Shown here piece after piece: positions 6,110 through 8,338 of a DNA stretch of 8,338 nucleotides (the stretch's first letter is position 1; each line of letters begins with the position of its first letter). The notes beneath the pieces were generated by a model that had not been told where the DNA came from, made no database searches, and worked only from the letters and a program-made list of their open reading frames with translations. The DNA comes from Sulfurimonas sp. (GTDB taxonomy: Bacteria > Campylobacterota > Campylobacteria > Campylobacterales > Sulfurimonadaceae): the NCBI GenBank assembly GCA_026988735.1, contig JALSKR010000245.1:1-8338 (forward strand). The letters run 5' to 3'. The position numbers and the translations under genes were made by a program.

Positions 6110-7324
6110 TTAAACTTTTTTTTCAAATTTTGTAATAAATGGAAGCGCTATCCATAAACCGATAAACGTTATTGCCGCATAAAAGCCAATAGCACTAAAG
6201 ATACCTTCTGGCGGTACTTTACCCATTGCCGTCAGTATGATCATATCAATAAGCATTGCCCAGAACCAGTATTTGAACAGGCCACGGCGTGAAGCAGGAA
6301 CTGCATTAGGACTTCTGTCCAAGAACGGTAACAGGAAGAAAATAACCTGCGCAAAAGCAAATGCTATCAGTCCTACATTTGTTGAAAACGGTCTCAAAAT
6401 CTCATAAGACCACAAGAAATACCACTCAGGATAGATATGTGTAGGTGTCTTCAAACCGTTTGCAGGGTCAAAGTTTACCGGATCCATTGCAAAATCATAA
6501 TGATAAAATACAAGATAGAAGAAAAGAATAAGGAAAATTCCGACCACCATCATATCTTTTGCCAGGAAGTCATTCATAAAACGAATAACTTTTGAGTTTG
6601 CTTTATCTCCAGCCAAATATTTTTTTGCTTCAGCATCAAAATCAATCTCTTCACCGTCTTGATTGTTAACATGAGGAATACGAAGTGCTCCAAAGTGCAA
6701 GCCAATCAAACCGATTATTGCTAAAGGAATAAGCAGTACATGTAACATAAAGAAACGGTTCAAAAATGCCTGTGCAGGAACATAATCCCCACGAATCCAC
6801 TCAACAAGACCATCTAAATGCAAGCCACCCATACTAAACAGGTTTGTAATAACCATACCGGCCCAGTAAGACATTTGTCCCCATGGAAGCATATATCCGG
6901 AAAAAGCTTCTGCTGAAAATGCCACAAAAAGAAGCATTCCAGAGATCCAGATCATTTCACGTCCCTTTTTGTAAGAACCGTAATAGATACCTGTAAACAT
7001 ATGAATATATATGATTAGGAAAACTACAGATGCCGCTACACCGTGAACATGTCTCCACAGCCAGCCATACCCGACTTCTTGCATAATTGTATAGTTAACA
7101 CTGTCAAATGCCAAATCAATATTTGGTTGGTAATACATCAGTAAAAAGATACCCGATATCAACAACAGTCCGAATGTTATTGCAAGTATCATACCCATTG
7201 CCCATAAAAAGTTAATATTTTTAGGGATCCAATATTCCGTCGCCAAAACACGATTAAGTGTATCAATGCCCAGGCGTTGATTTAACCAATCGTGCAGGCT
7301 TGTTGCTTTTGTAAAATGTGCCAT
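6110..7324 (-). CDS. petB: Cytochrome b subunit (quinol:cytochrome c reductase)
   Basis: This membrane subunit binds the two b haems and forms the quinol oxidation and reduction sites of the complex. The 404 residues predict eight helices, four in the cytochrome-b half (about 37-65, 93-115, 125-145 and 190-210) and four in the C-terminal half (about 257-275, 314-335, 350-366, 376-396). Haem ligands are H94/H108 and H195/H210. LPWGQMSYW (146-154) and PEWY (299-302) are the quinol-site signatures. The second histidine pair is separated by 14 residues, as in cytochrome b6, while the full-length single polypeptide is bc1-like. No cysteine occurs, so the covalent haem ci of b6f is excluded. AAAGGAAAG precedes the ATG; the gap to petA is 14 bases and to petC 10 bases. 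Confidence 0.97.
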   Translation of the reverse strand: MAHFTKATSLHDWLNQRLGIDTLNRVLATEYWIPKNINFLWAMGMILAITFGLLLISGIFLLMYYQPNIDLAFDSVNYTIMQEVGYGWLWRHVHGVAASVVFLIIYIHMFTGIYYGSYKKGREMIWISGMLLFVAFSAEAFSGYMLPWGQMSYWAGMVITNLFSMGGLHLDGLVEWIRGDYVPAQAFLNRFFMLHVLLIPLAIIGLIGLHFGALRIPHVNNQDGEEIDFDAEAKKYLAGDKANSKVIRFMNDFLAKDMMVVGIFLILFFYLVFYHYDFAMDPVNFDPANGLKTPTHIYPEWYFLWSYEILRPFSTNVGLIAFAFAQVIFFLLPFLDRSPNAVPASRRGLFKYWFWAMLIDMIILTAMGKVPPEGIFSAIGFYAAITFIGLWIALPFITKFEKKV

Positions 7325-7338
7325 ATCTTTCCTTTACC

Positions 7339-7905
7339 CTATACTTTCAGTGTAATGCCATCGGCGAGCATTTTTTCATATTCCGGTGATGTCTCACCTA
7401 ACACTACTTTCATACCGTCCACTTTAAACGGAGGAATGTCCAAACCACGTGGAGGCGGTGATTTTGTCACCATACCAGTATCATCATACATACCACCGTG
7501 ACAGGCACATAAGAAACTTTTTTCATCAGGATTGTATCCAGGAATACAGCCAAGGTGTGTACAAAGACCAACACATATAAGGAAATAATCATCTCCCACT
7601 TTAATAAGTCTTTTCTTGTCCATCTCAGCCGTTGACTTTCCTGTAATCTGACTCATATTTTTGTCATACGACTCAAGCATCTCTTTAGACTGCTTCAAAA
7701 CAAAAATAGGCTTCCCTCTCCATTTTTCTACCACCAGTTCATTCTCTTTATACTGAGACATATCCAGAGTAGTAAATCCGGCTGCCTTGACACTCGGCAA
7801 CGGATCCCACGACCTCTTCATTGCATATAATGAAGCAACAGCACCCACGCCGGCAACAGCACCAAATGCTTTGCCCATAAAACCTCTACGGCTATTATTT
7901 TTCAT
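7339..7905 (-). CDS. petA: Rieske iron-sulfur subunit (quinol:cytochrome c reductase)
   Basis: The Rieske protein takes the first electron from quinol at the Qo site and delivers it to the cytochrome c subunit. The 188 residues start with a Tat-type signal anchor, SRRGFMGK (5-12), followed by a hydrophobic Gly/Ala-rich helix (13-29). The [2Fe-2S] site is C115-T-H117-L-G-C120 and C133-A-C135-H136-G-G138; C115, H117, C133 and H136 are the ligands and C120/C135 the disulfide. The usual second-loop motif is CPCHGS; here Ala replaces Pro and Gly138 replaces the Ser that hydrogen-bonds to the cluster, while Tyr140 matches the conserved Tyr. KSPPPRGL (148-155) is the Pro loop. The ATG has purine-rich GAAGAGAGAG upstream. 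It is first in petABC. Confidence 0.97.
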   Translation of the reverse strand: MKNNSRRGFMGKAFGAVAGVGAVASLYAMKRSWDPLPSVKAAGFTTLDMSQYKENELVVEKWRGKPIFVLKQSKEMLESYDKNMSQITGKSTAEMDKKRLIKVGDDYFLICVGLCTHLGCIPGYNPDEKSFLCACHGGMYDDTGMVTKSPPPRGLDIPPFKVDGMKVVLGETSPEYEKMLADGITLKV

Positions 7906-7939
7906 GTTCTCTCTCTTCTTTAGTCAATTTTCAATCCTT

Positions 7940-7945
7940 ATTATA
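7940..7945 (-). promoter_or_regulatory. Putative -10 box of the petABC operon
   Basis: The minus strand has TATAAT (7945-7940) in the context TGGTATATAAT, 34 bases before the petA ATG, predicting a start near 7933 and a leader of about 28 bases. Upstream sequence is very AT-rich (7946-7980) with no -35 match. It lies in the 61-base spacer between the stop of the preceding same-strand gene and petA, so petABC probably has its own promoter. Confidence 0.55.
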
Positions 7946-7966
7946 TACCAAATAAGTTTTAATTAT

Positions 7967-8338
7967 TTATAAATTTAAGCTTTCCTTTAGAAAGTTTACT
8001 GTTTTGTTACTATTTTTTTCAATTGTTACATAATTTCTTGTAGAAACAGTCTCTAATATCACATTTAAGTGACTTTTATCATAATTATGAACGACAGGAA
8101 TATTTAAGCTTTCAAATAAAGGAATAAAATCCTCTGTATAATCTTCTCTCTGTATATATACCGGTTTCCCGCCAGATGCCAGAGAATCAAGAACTGCCTG
8201 TGGCGAAGCAGTCACTAAAACTTCACTCTGCTGTATCATTGCGTCATACTCTTCAAATTCAAAATAATTAACAAATCTTGTTTTTAACATTTCTTCATAA
8301 TCTAGAAAATAGTAAAATCCCAACTGTAAATGAGGATG
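7967..8338 (-). CDS. C-terminal part of an unidentified protein, GT-B glycosyltransferase-like, 5' end outside window
   Basis: The frame is open from the right edge through 123 residues to a TAA at 7969-7967. No ATG opens it; a TTG at 8323 is in frame, but coding continues upstream of it to the edge (HPHLQ before that codon), so the gene is very probably cut by the window. SEVLVTASPQAVLDSLASGGKPVYI, split here as SEVLVTASPQ then AVLDSLASGGKPVYI, resembles the donor-sugar loop of GT-B enzymes: a hydrophobic strand, a Ser/Thr turn, an acidic helix and Gly-x-Pro-Val. The later VILETVSTR and VNFLKESL segments look like terminal helices. The substrate cannot be told. It runs on the same strand as petABC, 61 bases upstream of petA. 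The glycosyltransferase reading is a guess from pattern alone. Confidence 0.55.
   Translation of the reverse strand, partial: HPHLQLGFYYFLDYEEMLKTRFVNYFEFEEYDAMIQQSEVLVTASPQAVLDSLASGGKPVYIQREDYTEDFIPLFESLNIPVVHNYDKSHLNVILETVSTRNYVTIEKNSNKTVNFLKESLNL

Noticed and set aside
7951..7969. AT-only inverted repeat after the stop of the right-edge gene as a terminator
   Set aside because: Six A-T pairs in very AT-rich sequence are not distinguishable from chance, and no T-tract follows.
8321..8323. TTG at 8323 as the start of the right-edge gene
   Set aside because: The frame stays open to the window edge upstream of it, there is no ribosome binding site, and the visible part looks like a C-terminal domain.

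Overview
The window looks like core chromosome of a low-GC Campylobacterota (Epsilonproteobacteria) member, most like the Sulfurimonas/Sulfuricurvum group. This is inferred from the protein types (a quinol:cytochrome c reductase with a two-haem cytochrome c1, a long QueD, and a QueE with an expanded cysteine region) and the AT-rich spacers; no database was searched. I see no mobile element, CRISPR array, tRNA or rRNA, and no gene-free stretch above 300 bases.

Layout. Positions 1-1009 hold a two-gene minus-strand unit: a small four-helix membrane protein of unknown function followed after one base by rsmE (16S rRNA m3U1498 methyltransferase), which runs off the left edge. A 60-base divergent spacer (1010-1069) separates it from moeA on the plus strand (1070-2287). 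moeA converges, with an 8-base gap, on a tightly packed minus-strand unit read from right to left: RDD-family membrane protein, moaA, queE, queD (5055 down to 2296). Its genes overlap or abut (11-base overlap, 4-base overlap, 0-base gap), so they are probably translationally coupled. To its right lies the minus-strand operon petA-petB-petC (7905 down to 5131), with a clear promoter before petA and a hairpin after petC. At the right edge is the C-terminal 123 residues of an unidentified protein that resembles the UDP-sugar-binding half of GT-B glycosyltransferases.

How the genes work together. MoaA (first step) and MoeA (molybdenum insertion) belong to molybdenum cofactor synthesis; QueD and QueE carry out consecutive steps towards 7-deazaguanine (queuosine pathway). 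MoaA uses GTP and QueD uses a GTP-derived pterin, and MoaA and QueE are both radical-SAM iron-sulfur enzymes. PetABC is the proton-translocating quinol oxidase complex that feeds periplasmic cytochrome c.

No wholly new system is evident. The points most worth a second look are the displaced third cysteine of the QueE radical-SAM motif, the Rieske cluster loop that lacks the usual potential-raising serine, a cytochrome b with b6-type histidine spacing but bc1-type length and no cysteine, and -10 elements placed so close to start codons that near-leaderless mRNAs are likely.
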